A stretch of 64,000 bases of DNA from Ailurus styani (Eukaryota > Chordata > Mammalia > Carnivora > Ailuridae): NCBI GenBank assembly GCA_002007465.1, contig LNAC01000001.1, positions 6,429,085 to 6,493,084 on the forward strand. Reading direction: 5' to 3'. Positions 43,885 to 54,829 of this stretch are shown in pieces. Made by a program: the position numbers and the translations under genes. The notes under the pieces are model-generated. The model had not been told where the DNA came from and made no database searches. It saw nothing but the letters and a program-made list of their open reading frames with translations. Numbering within the stretch: position 1 is the first letter of the stretch; every line of letters begins with the position of its first letter.

Positions 43885-44405
43885 TGTATGTTTGTTGCCA
43901 AGATGTAGCTCTTTGCATATCAGTGACCTACTCTGCAAACATCTCAAACTCAACATGTCCAAAATGGAACTTCTGATCTACCTGCCCCAAAATCTGCACC
44001 ATCCTCCATCTTCCCCAATTCAGTCGGTGCTAACTCTGGCTTTACAAGTTTCCAGTGAAAACTCCCTAGAGAGAAACCAAAATTCTCTCAAGCTTCACAT
44101 TTCTTTTTTTTTTTTTTAAATAAATCCTTGTCCTTTTATTTTTTTTATTTTTATTTTTTAAGATTTTTATTTATTTATTTGACACAAAGAGAGAGATTAC
44201 AAGTAGGCAGAGAGGCAGGCAGAGAGAGAGGAGAGAGGAGGAAGCAGGCTCCCTGCTGAGCAGAGAGCCCGACGCGGGCCTCGATCCCAGGACCCTGGGA
44301 TCATGACCTGAGCCGAAGGCAGCGGCTTTAACCCACTGAGCCACCCAGGCGCCCTCAAGCTTCACATTTCTGACTTCAAAAATATATCCATCCAGTCCTG
44401 GTTAT
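43885..44405 (+). mobile_element. L2 fragment, sense, split by a SINE
   Basis: 'CAAACATCTCAAACTCAACA', 'TGTCCAAAATGGAACTTCTG', 'CCATCTTCCCCAATTCAG' before the SINE and 'TTCAAAAATATATCCATCC' after it follow L2 in order ('..AACTTAACATGTCCAAAACTGAACTCC..'). Confidence 0.82.
44105..44353 (-). mobile_element. CAN-SINE (young subfamily) with a compound tail, inserted in L2
   Basis: Full copy with reversed head 'GCCACCCAGGCGCC', 'CCTCGATCCCAGGACC' and 'CTCCCTGCTGAGCAGAGAGC'. Perfect 18-base target duplication CTCAAGCTTCACATTTCT (44087-44104 and 44354-44371). Its 3' tail is unusual: two T-rich tracts (A-rich in sense) separated by 'AAATAAATCCTTGTCC'. Confidence 0.97.
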
Positions 44406-44659
44406 TGTAAGACATTCCAATCAGAGAGACTCTGGTGCAGATGATAAAATATAAAGATGTAACTACCTAAAGGCCCCGGAGAACAACCCAGAGCAGACAG
44501 GTGTTGGAGGGGACTAGACACCTGAGAGAAGAGAATGGCCCTGGATGAGTTTCCTACTTCTGATGGGTGTTCTCCCAGGAAAGGCTTAGATGTACACCAA
44601 GTGGGGCAGCTAAAAGTCCGATACCAGACACTGGTCTTGTTTGAAGGACTAGGAGATAG
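44406..44659. other. Unique sequence between two L2 copies
   Basis: Nothing recognised. Confidence 0.35.
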
Positions 44660-45245
44660 GGTTCAAGCATGCATCCAGCACCTTCTATGATGAGGCACTG
44701 TTCTCGGTGCTGGGGATGGCAGTCAGTGAATGTCCAGCTCTCAAGGAGTATGGGTCAGGTCGGCAGAAAATCAACAGGGAATAAGCCTATTGTTTTAAAC
44801 ACGTAAGTGCTAAAAAGAAAATAACACCTGGTAATTTGATATGGTACTGAGAAGGTTGGAACCTACTAACAAAAGGAGTAGGACATGAGATTTATAAGGT
44901 AAACAAGGACTGGATCCTGTTTGAAACCCTGTAAGCAGGTTGGATTTTATTCTAGCTGCAATGGGAAAATAGTGGATGGATAAAAGCAGAGAAGAGACGT
45001 GACTAGATACAGATGTTTTTAAAGACCTCCCTGGTTTCCGAGCGTAGGATGGGTTTGGGGAGCATAGGGCGAGAGGGGAGGCAGGGAGAGGCGTCGGATA
45101 GTTACAGTAGTCCAGGCAAAAGGAGACCACGCCTGGGCAAGAGTAGGGCAACAAAAATGGAAGAAGCTCTCCGAATTCTGATTTTGTATGAAGGTACCCC
45201 CAACAGGAATTGCTAATATTTTGGATGCCAAGGGTGAGGTAAAGG
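44660..45245 (-). mobile_element. L2 fragment, antisense
   Basis: 'GGCACTGTTCTCGGTGCTGG', 'CTCTCAAGGAGTATGGGTC', 'GGTTGGATTTTATTCTAGCT', 'GTTACAGTAGTCCAGGCAA' and 'CAACAGGAATTGCTAATATT' follow the reversed L2 consensus. The minus frame at 44810-45154 still shows 'LDYCN' (residues 14-18), a piece of the L2/CR1 reverse transcriptase C-terminal signature. Confidence 0.82.
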
Positions 45246-45454
45246 GAGGAATCCGTAGTGAATTCTGTCGTGCCCCTGACCTACCACGGCATGGCGACGC
45301 AATTCACTGAAAGGCTCAAACACTGAACCAGCCGGTCTTCCACAATGTGTAGGTTCTCCCCCAACAGGTGTCTCCAGATCCCCATCCATGGAGCTTCTGT
45401 AAAAAAAACACCGTGTAGCATGTAGTAGCAGGCTAGATTCAATTCTGCGGTTAG

Positions 45455-45548
45455 CAAGAAAGGAAAATTACAGGCCAATATTCTTCATGAACGTAGATGA
45501 AAAGACCTAAACAAGTATGAGCCAATCAAATTCAGTGATAATTTTTAG
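45455..45548 (+). mobile_element. L1 ORF2 fragment, sense
   Basis: 'AATTACAGGCCAATATTCTT', 'ATGAACGTAGATGAAAAGAC' and 'GAGCCAATCAAATTCAGTGA' match the conserved RT-encoding stretch of L1 ORF2 ('..TACAGGCCAATATC..ATGAACATAGATGC..AAATTCAAC'). Confidence 0.65.
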
Positions 45549-46346
45549 CTTCCAGTTCCACCTGTCAGGGTCTTGGAAGTGGCCACTCTATCCCAACAAA
45601 TAAAATGCTAACTCGAGTGAAAAATGAACAGCTCTTCGTGAATCCATAAGAGAGAGGAGAACACGCTCAACCTTCTCCCAAGGCTGGAGGAACAGGCAGA
45701 CACAGCGAGTCACGACTTCCTCACAAGCAGAAAGCACACAGGCAACCAGGCACAGAGAGGAAGATCTGAGCTCTAATTGACAAGTTGCTGGAGGCTCCGT
45801 GCAGACAAGTCTGAAGTTGAAAACTCCGGGGGGATTCAGTCCTAAGGGAGCCCCCAAAGTATTGTGAGATTTACTTCCAGGAGCTCAACGCATTCCCACA
45901 GTAAATATCAGAGGGAAAAAATATCCCCTCGGGCTTCCAGTAGAGGAAGAGGAAAAGGAGCCCTACTTCCATATGCCAGAGAACTCTGTTATGGCCGGCT
46001 CTCAAGGGAAGCTAGTTACCTAGAACCTGACTGACTTGAGGGAAGGGAAATACCCAATTCCACTCTAGCCATGGTGTCCCCTTTAAGGGAGAGGGCAAAA
46101 AACCTGAGAAACACTTGTGAAATTCACAGCCCAGAGGCACAGCCTCCCTAGAAATTGGAGACCTAGTCCTGGGACTATCAAATGCTTCCCTTCTCCCCAC
46201 ATCTCACCGCACATTACTAAACGGCCTATTCACCTAGTGCATTCCTTGTACACAGTATATCATGTCTGAATATCAATTTAAACTGTAAGGCATCCTAAAG
46301 GCAAAAACCACAATCAGAGCAAGCATCAGGACCAGACAGGACAGGG

Positions 46347-46760
46347 ATGTTGGAATTATCAGACCTGGAATTTAAAGCAACTATGATTAATATGCGAAGG
46401 GCCACAATGGATGGACAGCATGCAAGAGCAGATGGGCAATCTAAGCAGAGAGGTGGGAATCCTAAAAAGAACCAAAAAGAAATGCTAAAGATCAAAAACA
46501 CTGTAAGAGGGAAAAAAAAAAAAACCACTGTAAGAGAGATGAAGAGTACCTTTGATGGACTTAGTAATAGACTGGACAGAGCTGAGGAAAGAATTTCTGA
46601 GCTGGAGGAGAGATCAATAGAATCCTCAAAAACTGAAAAGCAAAGAGAACAAAGACAGAATATCCAAGAACTCTGGGACGGCTACAAAAACCATAGCATA
46701 TGCATTATGGGAATACTAGAAGAAGAGAGGAAGGAACAGAAGAAATATTTGAAAGAATAA
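46347..46760 (+). pseudogene. L1 ORF1 remnant
   Basis: Open stretch of 137 residues, the N-terminal and coiled-coil part of L1 ORF1p (an RNA-binding trimer normally about 340 residues). The coiled-coil heptads read 'LSNRLDRAEERISELEERS' (residues 72-90) and the start of the RRM-like part follows ('ELWDGYKNHSICIMGI', residues 107-122). The frame breaks at 46761 in the RRM region; the next frame (46700-46900) continues it. A duplicated 'ACTGTAAGAG' flanks a poly(A) run at 46510-46524. Not a cellular gene. Confidence 0.88.
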
Positions 46761-47164
46761 CGACTGAGAATTTCCCCCAATTAATGTCAGATCCTAAACC
46801 ACAGATACGGAAAACACAAAGAAAATCCAGTGGAGTAAATATCCAAAAAAACCCCTACACCGAGGCATATTTTCTTCAAACTACAGACAATCGAAGATGA
46901 AAAACGTGGAGGGGAGGGCAGAAACAGCTTACCTAGAGAGGAACAAAGATAAGAACTACATCTGACGCCCCCTGAGAACCACACGCCCAAGAAGAGAGTG
47001 GAGTAGAATATTTAGCATTGAGAGAAAAAACCATCAACCTAGAGTTCTGTGCCCTGTGAAATTATCCTTCAAAAGTGAGGGAGAAATACTTTTCAGACAA
47101 ACAAAAGTTGAGAAATATTTTTTATAGTAGTTCTGCCTTGCAAGAAATGTTAAAGGAAGTTCCT

Positions 47165-47364
47165 GGGCGCCTGGGTGGCTCAGTGGGTTAAAGCCTCTGC
47201 CTTCGGCTCAGGTCATGATCTCAGGGTCCTGGGATCGAGGCCCGCATCAGGCTCTCTGCTCAGCGGGGAGCCTGCTTCCTCCTCTCTCTCTGCCTGCCTC
47301 TCAGCCTACCTGTGATATCTCTCCTTCTGTGAAATAAATAAAATCTTTAAAAAAAAAAAAAAAA
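47165..47364 (+). mobile_element. CAN-SINE (young subfamily), inserted in L1M
   Basis: 'GGGCGCCTGGGTGGCTCAG', 'AAAGCCTCTGCCTTCGGCTC', 'GGGATCGAGGCCCGCATCAG', CT-rich section, 'AAATAAATAAAATCTTT' and an A tail. Perfect 17-base target duplication TGTTAAAGGAAGTTCCT (47148-47164 and 47369-47385). Confidence 0.97.
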
Positions 47365-49261
47365 GAAGTGTTAAAGGAAGTTCCTTAAAGGGGAAAAAAT
47401 ATTGATCCAAAACTTGGATCTACATAAAAGAAAGGAAGAGCATCGAAGAAGAAAGAAGCGAAAGTAAAATAAAAACTTTTATTTTTCTTAATTGATGGAA
47501 CAGATAACAGTTTGTTCAAAATAGTCATAGCCACAATGTATCCAATCATGTTTGGCTTCATGTATATCATATGTATGTATACTGTATTAGTATATAGATA
47601 CAGACATATAAGTGAAGTGTGACACAGCAGTGATACGAGGGATGAGAGGGAGGACAACTATTTCATTACTATAAGGCGCTCACACACCCCACAGCATGCT
47701 GTTATTTGCAAGTGGATTTGAGTACGTTGTATGTACATATCACAGAGTCTAGGGCAACCACTAAAAAACGTAAAAGAAAAAGTATACCTGATATGCTAAG
47801 AAAGCAGAGAAAATGGAATCCTATAAAATGCTCAATCTGAACCAAAAAAGGCAGGAAAAAAATGGAAGACAAAACTAGAAACAAAGAACAAGGGTAACAA
47901 ATGGAGACTAGAAACCCCTAATATCTAATGGTAGATAATAACCTACTTATATCAAATTCAGCGATAGATAAAAAAGGATAATGCACCATTATTAAGTTGC
48001 GTTTATTCTAAGAATGGAAAGTTGTTTAACATTCTAAATTCAATCAAAATAATGTACCACATTATCAAATTATGCAATCATCTCAATAGATGCAGGAAAA
48101 GCATTTAATAAAATTCAATACCCATTCATAACAAAAGTATAGTAGAGAACCTCTTTAAACGGAGAGAAAGTGCCAAAAAAAGAAACAGAACAAACATCAT
48201 AATTTAGTGGTGAAATACTGAAATCTTCCCCCCTCCTTGACATTAGGAATGAGATGATTGCCCACTATTACTGTTATTCAACATTGTGTTAGAGGTCTTT
48301 GCTAGTGCAATAAAGCAAGGGAAAAAATTAAGGATAAAGAAAGAAAGTAAAAAACTGCCATTAGTCATAAACAACATATTTAAATATTAGCAACTGAAAA
48401 GATGTATATAGCTAAGTAAATTCAAGGTCACTGGATATAAGGTCAATATACAGAAATCTACTGTACCAGCACATACACATGGAAAATTAAATTCAAAAAT
48501 GTCATTTACAATAGCCTCAGAAAACAAAATGTCCAGGAGTAAATCTAATAAAAGATGTTGCAAAATCTTTACACACAACAAAATGTAAAACCATACCAAT
48601 AGAAATTTTAAAAGACCCGAGGGAGGCAGGGAAGGAAGGATGAAGGGGTGGACACATTCATGAATTTGAATAGTCAGTTTTATAAAGATATTCCCAAATT
48701 GAATTATAGATTCAATGCAATCCCAATAAAAATTCAGTAGTTTTTTTTTTTAATGTGTGTGTCTGAACTGACAAGTTGATTTTCAAGTTTATGGGGAAAA
48801 GATAAAGACCAAGAACAACCCAGACAATCTTAAAGAAGCACAAAGCTAGAGGACTTACATAACCAGATGTCAAGATTTATTGCAAAGCTGAAGTAATGAA
48901 GGCAGTGTGGTATTGGTGCACTTACAGGCAAACAGAGCAGTGGAGTGGAACACGGGATCCAGAAAGAGATCCACACATATACAGTCACCATATTCCTAAC
49001 AAAAGAGACACAGCTGTGCAACAAGAAAAGATGGCCCTTTCAGTAAATGAAACCAAGTCAATAGGATACCCATGCAGGAAAAGGGAATCCTAGCCATTAA
49101 CAAAAATGAATTCTAGATTAATTGGAGATCAGCTTGTGAAAGGAAAAACAAAAAAAGCTTTTAGAAAAAAATACAGGAGAATTATCTTCATGGCTGCAAA
49201 GTAGGCAGAGCGTTCTTAAATATATGTTAAAAGCATTAACCATGAAGGGAAAAAATTAGAA

Positions 49262-49451
49262 TTGTTTTTAAGATTTTATTTATTTATTTGAGAGCGAGTG
49301 CTCAAGCAGAGGGAGGGAGAGGGGAATCTCTCGCTGACTCTGCCCTGAGCACGGAGCCCAACGCAGGACTCCATCTGGCGACCCTGAGATCCTGACCTGA
49401 GTGGAAATCAAGAGCCAGACTCTGAACCGACTGAGCCACCCAGGCACCCCC
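49262..49451 (-). mobile_element. CAN-SINE (old subfamily), inserted in L1M
   Basis: 'AAGATTTTATTTATTTATTT', 'CTGAGCACGGAGCCCAACGC', 'GAGATCCTGACCTGAG' and reversed head 'GCCACCCAGGCACCCC'. L1 sequence continues on both sides; the flanks 'AAAATTAGAATT' and 'AAAATTTGAATT' are a diverged target duplication. Confidence 0.93.
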
Positions 49452-50448
49452 CAAAATTTGAATTCTTTAAAATTTAAAGAGGAAAATATTTAACTTAAAA
49501 AATAAAATTAGACCACTACAAAATAAGAAATTCTGGTCATCAAAACCAACAACAAAAACACCATTGAGAGTGTAAAAAAGGCAAGCAGTGAAGAGTGATG
49601 AAGGAGTCATTTCCAGAATACATAAAGAATTCCTATGAATCAATAAGAAAAAGACACAGAATCTAGTAGAAAACTGAGCAAGATACTTGAGCAGATGTTT
49701 CACAAAAGAGGCTACCAAATGGCCCAAAACGTACGGGAATTTCCCAAAATCATTGGTCATTAGGGAAATACAGATTAAAACCACAATGAACACTGACACG
49801 CATACACCAGCATGACTAAAATTTAAAAGACTGATCCTACCAAGTGCTGGTGAGGATGTTGAACTACCTCTCATACATTGCTGGTGGGAATTCATCGGTG
49901 TCAGCTGTGGCTGAACATACACTGTGGCTCAGAACTCGATTCCTGATTGATGGATATGTACACAATATGTTCTTTCAATTGTGTAAGAATGGGTATAGCA
50001 GTACTATAAAAGTTGGAAATACCTTTGATGGAATTATTCAATAAGTTGTGGTTTATTTGTGTAAGGGAATAATACCTAGAATTGCAAATTAACAACTGAT
50101 TGCTACACACGACATGGATTTCATAAGCATAATATTCAGTGAAAGAAATTAGACACAAGAAGATCCATACTGAATGGTTCCCTTCTGATAAAGCTCAAAA
50201 TTACAAGTCAAAATAGTGGTTACCTTTTGGTTAATAATCTATGGGAGGCGTTGGTCATTTTATTCTTCTTTTGGTTGGTTACAGGGATACATTCCCTTTG
50301 TGAACATTTAGTGAATTTTATGCATATGATTTGTGCCCCTTTTTGTACTGTGGAAAAGCTTACTTGAAAATGATTATTAAATACTTAACAAAATAGCTGA
50401 TACATCTGATAAAAAGAATAACCAGAGAAAGAAAGTTCTTAGAAGTTC

Positions 50449-50650
50449 AGGCACCTGGGTGGCTCAGTTGGAGAGGTGTCTGTCTTCAGCTCAGGTCATG
50501 ATCCCAGAGTCCCAGGATCAAGCTATGCATTGGGCTCCCCACTTAGCAGAGAGTCTGCTTCTCCCCCCGCCCCATGTCCTGCTTATGCTCTCTCACGCAC
50601 GTGCGCTCTCTCTCGCACTCTCTCTCAAATAAATCTTTAAAAAGGAAAAA
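50449..50650 (+). mobile_element. CAN-SINE (old subfamily)
   Basis: 'CAGGCACCTGGGTGGCTCAG', 'GCTCAGGTCATGATCCCAG', 'GCTTCTCCCCCCGCCCC', a CT/CG-rich section 'CACGCACGTGCGCTCTCTC' and 'CAAATAAATCTTTAAAAAGG'. It sits close to the end of the L1M 3' UTR. Confidence 0.93.
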
Positions 50651-50742
50651 GAAATTAAAAATATCATTATTGAAGAAAATATTCCATGGACCACCTGAAC
50701 AATAGAATGAGCATGGTTAAAACCCTCACTGGTATTCTCTAA

Positions 50743-50965
50743 CAGGAATCAGCAAACTTTGCAAACAGTCAGATAGTTAATATTTGAGGCACTGTGAGCC
50801 ACAGAGTCTCCACGACAGCTGCGAGACTGTCATTACAACCCAAAGCAACCACAGACAATATGTAAATGAATGGGCAGAGCTGCACTTACAAATCTAGCTC
50901 GCAAGCCATACAAAAACAGGAAGTGGGCAAGATTTGCCACATCAGCTGTAGCTCGCCAATCCCTG
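50743..50965. mobile_element. hAT-type DNA transposon relic, second copy, opposite orientation
   Basis: Begins 'CAGGAATCAGCAAACTTTGC', has 'CAGATAGTTAATATTTGAGG', 'GACAATATGTAAATGAATGG', 'CAGAGCTGCACTTAC' and ends 'GCTCGCCAATCCCTG'. It is the reverse of the element at 33937-34150. Confidence 0.8.
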
Positions 50966-50989
50966 GTCTAGAAGATCAGCCAGGGAAAC

Positions 50990-51490
50990 CTCCTATCATT
51001 TAGAGCAGACACAAACGGAAAATCAGAAAAGGTGAAAAGATAAGTATGATAGACCCAGAAGGTAAAATATTAGTTTTATTAAACTTCCGGAAGCAGAGGG
51101 GGGGAAATTAGGAAATAAATGTGGAAGTAAAGGTTTAATATTCAGACTACCAGGGCCCACTGAGTGCCCTGGGGATGAAGAAAAGAAGGTCAGTTTGGAG
51201 TGCAATTTCAGACCTCCAACGTTAAAGAGGAAATTCAGAACTGTTCCCTGTTCCAGAGGGAACAAAACATTTTATTGGGATCAGCATGAGAGGGGCTTAT
51301 CTCAGACTTCTCTGCAGACACATTGAGTGCTGGAAGGCGCTGGAACAATACCTCAATGTCCTGGGGGAAAGTGCTTTTGATCTGGCAGTCTAGATGCAGC
51401 CAAACCTGCAGTGAAATGTAGGGCAAGTAGAGATACCTTTGCGTACGCAAGGAGTCTACCATGTATCCTGTGTAAAATGAAGAGCTCCAG
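50990..51490 (+). mobile_element. L1/HAL1 ORF1 C-terminal fragment, sense
   Basis: 'AAGCACAATTTCAG..'-like opening, then 'GGCTTATCTCAGACTTCTC', 'GAGTGCTGGAAGGCGCTGG', 'CTGGGGGAAAGTGCTTTTGA', 'CAGCCAAACCTGCAGTGAAA' and 'ACCATGTATCCTGTGTAA' parallel the L1 ORF1 C-terminal coding region ('..TTCTCAACAGC..GGAAGCTAGAAG..CTGAGGGAAAATGATTT..AGCCAAACT'). Strongly diverged; the assignment is tentative. Confidence 0.45.
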
Positions 51491-51699
51491 AAAGTTTCCT
51501 GGAAACCCGGATAGGCACGTATCTCAGGTATGCTGTTGTCACCGAAATGTGGGACTACAGACGCAGTTAGATGATTGTCCTACAACCATTTCTCTTCCCT
51601 TTGCTAACAAACCCCAATTTTCTTCGATACAGGATGGCAACGTTCTTCAGAAAGGCAGCTCAGATTAAATATTAGTTTGAACCTTTTGTAGTAAGTACA

Positions 51700-52085
51700 T
51701 TCTCTTTGCCACTGATCAGTTAGCGGTGTGTATATGATGAAATTTTGGCCTGTGAGATATTAGGGGAAACTTCTAGAAAGCTTCAGAGCAAGCCCTTCCT
51801 TGCTGATAAAAAGGAACACACAGGAGAAGAAAATGACTCCTCTCTGCTGCTCATGTTGCTATGTCTGCCCAGGGAGCTGGACACTAGGGCTCCGATCTCT
51901 ACCATCAGGGAACAAGCCTGAGAACAATAGACAACATAAGGGTTATGACAGAGTGGAAAAATAGAAAGCACCTGGGTCTCTGATAATGTCTGAGCTGCTA
52001 ATTAACCTGGCCTGAACCAGTCTACCTCCAGAATTCTTGGTACGTGAGGTAATAAATACTCTTTTGTTTAAGTCACTCCTAGTTG
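51700..52085 (+). repeat. LTR-like old repeat (unnamed)
   Basis: 'GGCCTGTGAGATATTAGGGG', 'AAGCCCTTCCTTGCTGATAA', 'GAGCACCTGGGTCTCTGA'-like part, 'GAGGTAATAAATACTC' and 'GTTTAAGTCACTCC' follow the pattern of an old repeat also suspected at 16625-16940. Family not assigned. Confidence 0.45.
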
Positions 52086-53030
52086 GAGTTCTTTCCAACC
52101 AACTGGCCTCCAGTTGATGTAAGTAATGAAAAAGACTGGACAGCATTTGCCTATCTAAATGTTTATAAAATTATGCCTCTGGGGCCGAGGTAGGTCGCCC
52201 ATGGAAGGACCACAGAAGTGACACTGGGGCTGTTGAGGAGGATGGGATGCAGGCTTGGGGCCTCTTTGGTCTAGACAGGCAAAATCTGGGACTAAATATG
52301 ATCAAAATCCACTAAGGATAAATACCACTGATAAGACGGGGGTGGACTTGGATGCCACATCCTGAAATGTTGGAGCAAGAAAAGCATAAATGGGATGTCC
52401 TGCATTAGTAGCCTGAGCTCTGGGGAGACAGTCTAGCTGAATCACTAAGACCACTCAGGATTTAAGATTGTTGCCATCCAACCAGGACTTAGAAGAGCAA
52501 CAAGTTTCCCTGCCCACTGTTCTGTAAGCACCTGGGTAACATCATCTATGATACAGGAACTATGCATTATTAAATTCTGCAGAACTGGAATAAGGTGGAC
52601 AAGTGCCAGGCCACTGTCATTAGACCAATAAGTACTCTGCACTGTTCAGGATACAGTGTGGGTATAGACACAGGGACCAACCTCAAAGCCATTTCCTCAA
52701 GGGCCTTATACTGAATGAACACTGAAGCCATTAAAGCATTTTCTTAGACAGGTGACTTTTGATTTTCCAGTGATGCCCCTTGAGGACTCACCAAACCACA
52801 TATCTCACCCATGGCCATGAAGTCATTTTGTATTTGTACACCTACAAGTACAGTGATTGACTAGAATCAGGTGGAATCTCTTATTAATTGAAGGCGGGGG
52901 CTGGACAAAGCTCACCAGGTGATATTGCTGTGTTTCACAAAAGAAAATCCCTTTGCTAGGAAATGGGTTGTGCGAGTTAAGCATGTGGGTCCCAGATACA
53001 CTGAGGGTAGGTGTTATCGGGAGAGCTGGG
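52086..53030. other. Unassigned sequence, possibly old retroviral interior
   Basis: No convincing landmark. The minus frame at 52445-52642 (65 codons) could be a scrap of an endogenous retroviral polyprotein but shows no diagnostic motif, so I leave it unassigned. Confidence 0.3.
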
Positions 53031-53045
53031 TCCTTTGGAATTCCT

Positions 53046-53246
53046 TTTTTTTTTTTTTAAGATTTTTATTTATTTATTTATTTGACAGAGAGAGATCACA
53101 AGTAGGCAGAGAGGCAGGTAGAGAGAGAGGGGGAAGCAGGCCCTCCACTGAGCAGATAGCCCGATGTGGGGCTCGATCCCAGGACCCTGAGATCATGACG
53201 TGAGCCGAAGGCAGAGGCTTAACCCACTGAGCCACCCAGGTGCCCC
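53046..53246 (-). mobile_element. CAN-SINE (young subfamily)
   Basis: Poly(T), 'ATTTATTTATTTATTTGACA', 'CACAAGTAGGCAGAGAGGC', 'GGGCTCGATCCCAGGACC' and reversed head 'GCCACCCAGGTGCCCC'. Target duplication TCCTTTGGAATTCCT (53031-53045) and TCCTTGGGAATTCTT (53247-53261). Confidence 0.96.
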
Positions 53247-53261
53247 TCCTTGGGAATTCTT

Positions 53262-54829
53262 ATAGTTGTTTAGGTAGGAATGGAAATCAGATCCTGGGTC
53301 TGTTTGCTTGCGAAGCCGATGGGCTCAATAGGTAGGATACACTTCTTTCTTGCATCCTCCTCAAACTGTCTCTATTTTGTTGTTGTTGTGTCTATCATTG
53401 ATATTTTATTTGGACTCGTATAGTACTCAAGAAGTCAGGCACAGCTGAGAAATATAAGCAATTCCCATGTCAGGAACATGATATTTTCTAATATTTCATT
53501 TGTGAGTTGGTGCTTTGTTGTTTATAAAGGGTCAGCAAATGGAGGACTGCCCTTTCGTTTTTAATTGTTTGTTGCTTACTTTTTCTTCTTCTCTCAACTC
53601 GACCATGGAGCAGGCCTCACACAATTCCTGTGTCCTTCATTGCTTATTATTCAGTTCACACACAGGGGTGTTTTGTGTTGGAGCTGGCGTGTACCAGCTC
53701 ATGGTAGCTAATTGTCTGTGTCTCTTCCCAACTCTGCATTCAGTGACATTACATTGGGAGCCTGAAATTGGCCATGGTGGCCATATTTGCACCATGAAAG
53801 TCAGCAAATGCTACAAATCAGGACTCCCCCCCCCATCCTGAGAGCCAGTTATTCAACATTCTTCAGCACACCACTGAGTTCACATCTTCATATTTCAGAA
53901 AACACATAAAACAAATGAAGACAATACTATTCATGGTGAAGAATTGACTGTGTGTATTTCTGTCACCCCTCCTAAATCATGGCAAACAACCACCAAGGAA
54001 AGGTGTAAGTCAGTGACAGAAGAGGCAGACCACTGGCCAGAGTGGTGCATGGGATGCCTCTCCAGCACCACTTCAAAACCTCTTGTCCTAGCCACAATAG
54101 CACCAACCCAGAGCAGGGAGGGTGTTAGCCAACTTCCAGCAGGTAGCACATGACAAGGTCTTACCTCCCGCCCCAGTCTTCCCTGAGGCATGGAATACTG
54201 CAGATGCTCCTGGGCTTCTACATCCTGGCAACCTGCAAGCGTGGGGCATTCAAATCTCATGAGGTAAACCTTTGACTAATGAGAGAGATGGGGCCATCGG
54301 ACCTCTCACAATGTGGTCCCACAAGATGAGTCTGCTGTACTTAACAGGCAAGCACATCCTTGTATGGGTTCTCCGTCCTCCCAGTGTCTCTTCCCTGTAC
54401 CTGGAATTCCACTTCCTAGTAAAGTTGTAGCTCATTAGCCTTTGTCTCTGCTCAGCCCAGACTAGGACAGAATTTATGAAGGCTGGTGAATAGATGGTGA
54501 GGAGGAAGCTGCTGAGACCCAGCTGGCAGAGCTGTAGCAGAGAGTATAGCACAGGGGTTGGAACCCTGTGGAGAAGGACTGGTCTACCCCCAAGGACCCT
54601 GGATGCTCAAAATAAGAAACACTGGCCTGATGGAAGATGGGACAGAGAAGTAGACCCAAAAGGGTGGTGGACATGGGGGGAATTTAGTGCAGTCTGTAGC
54701 TTTGGCCAAGGGTCAGCACTCTACTCCAGGCAACTCAAGATAAACGTGGTCCAATGAGACCAGGGAGGATTAATCCATGGTATACAGGGACATTCAACAA
54801 AACAGCTAGCCAGGATTCTTCCAAAGGTC
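53262..54829. other. Unassigned sequence
   Basis: No gene or repeat I can name. Frames of 100-110 codons (53515-53841 plus, 53931-54260 minus, 54250-54552 minus) have no domain. May include old retroviral or LTR material, not demonstrable by eye. Confidence 0.35.

Larger units (their letters stand above)
45550..50390 (+). mobile_element. L1M, sense, 5' UTR to 3' UTR with internal loss
   Basis: 5' UTR (45560-46346: 'GGAAAAGGAGCCCTACTTCC', 'CTCTAGCCATGGTGTCC', 'GCCCAGAGGCACAGCCTCCC'), ORF1 remnant (46347-47160), a region joining to ORF2 (47385-47940), then the ORF2 RT and C-terminal part (about 48000-49870, 'ATAGATGCAGGAAAAGCATT', 'AATTCAAGGTCACTGGATAT', 'GCTGGTGAGGATGTTGAACT') and 3' UTR to about 50390. 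The ORF2 endonuclease portion is largely missing. SINEs at 47165-47364 and 49262-49451 interrupt it. Frames are broken throughout. Confidence 0.85.

Noticed and set aside
52086..54829. Possible internal region of an endogenous retrovirus
   Set aside because: Composition and some short frames suggested it, but no protease, reverse transcriptase, integrase or envelope motif is visible and no paired LTRs bracket it.
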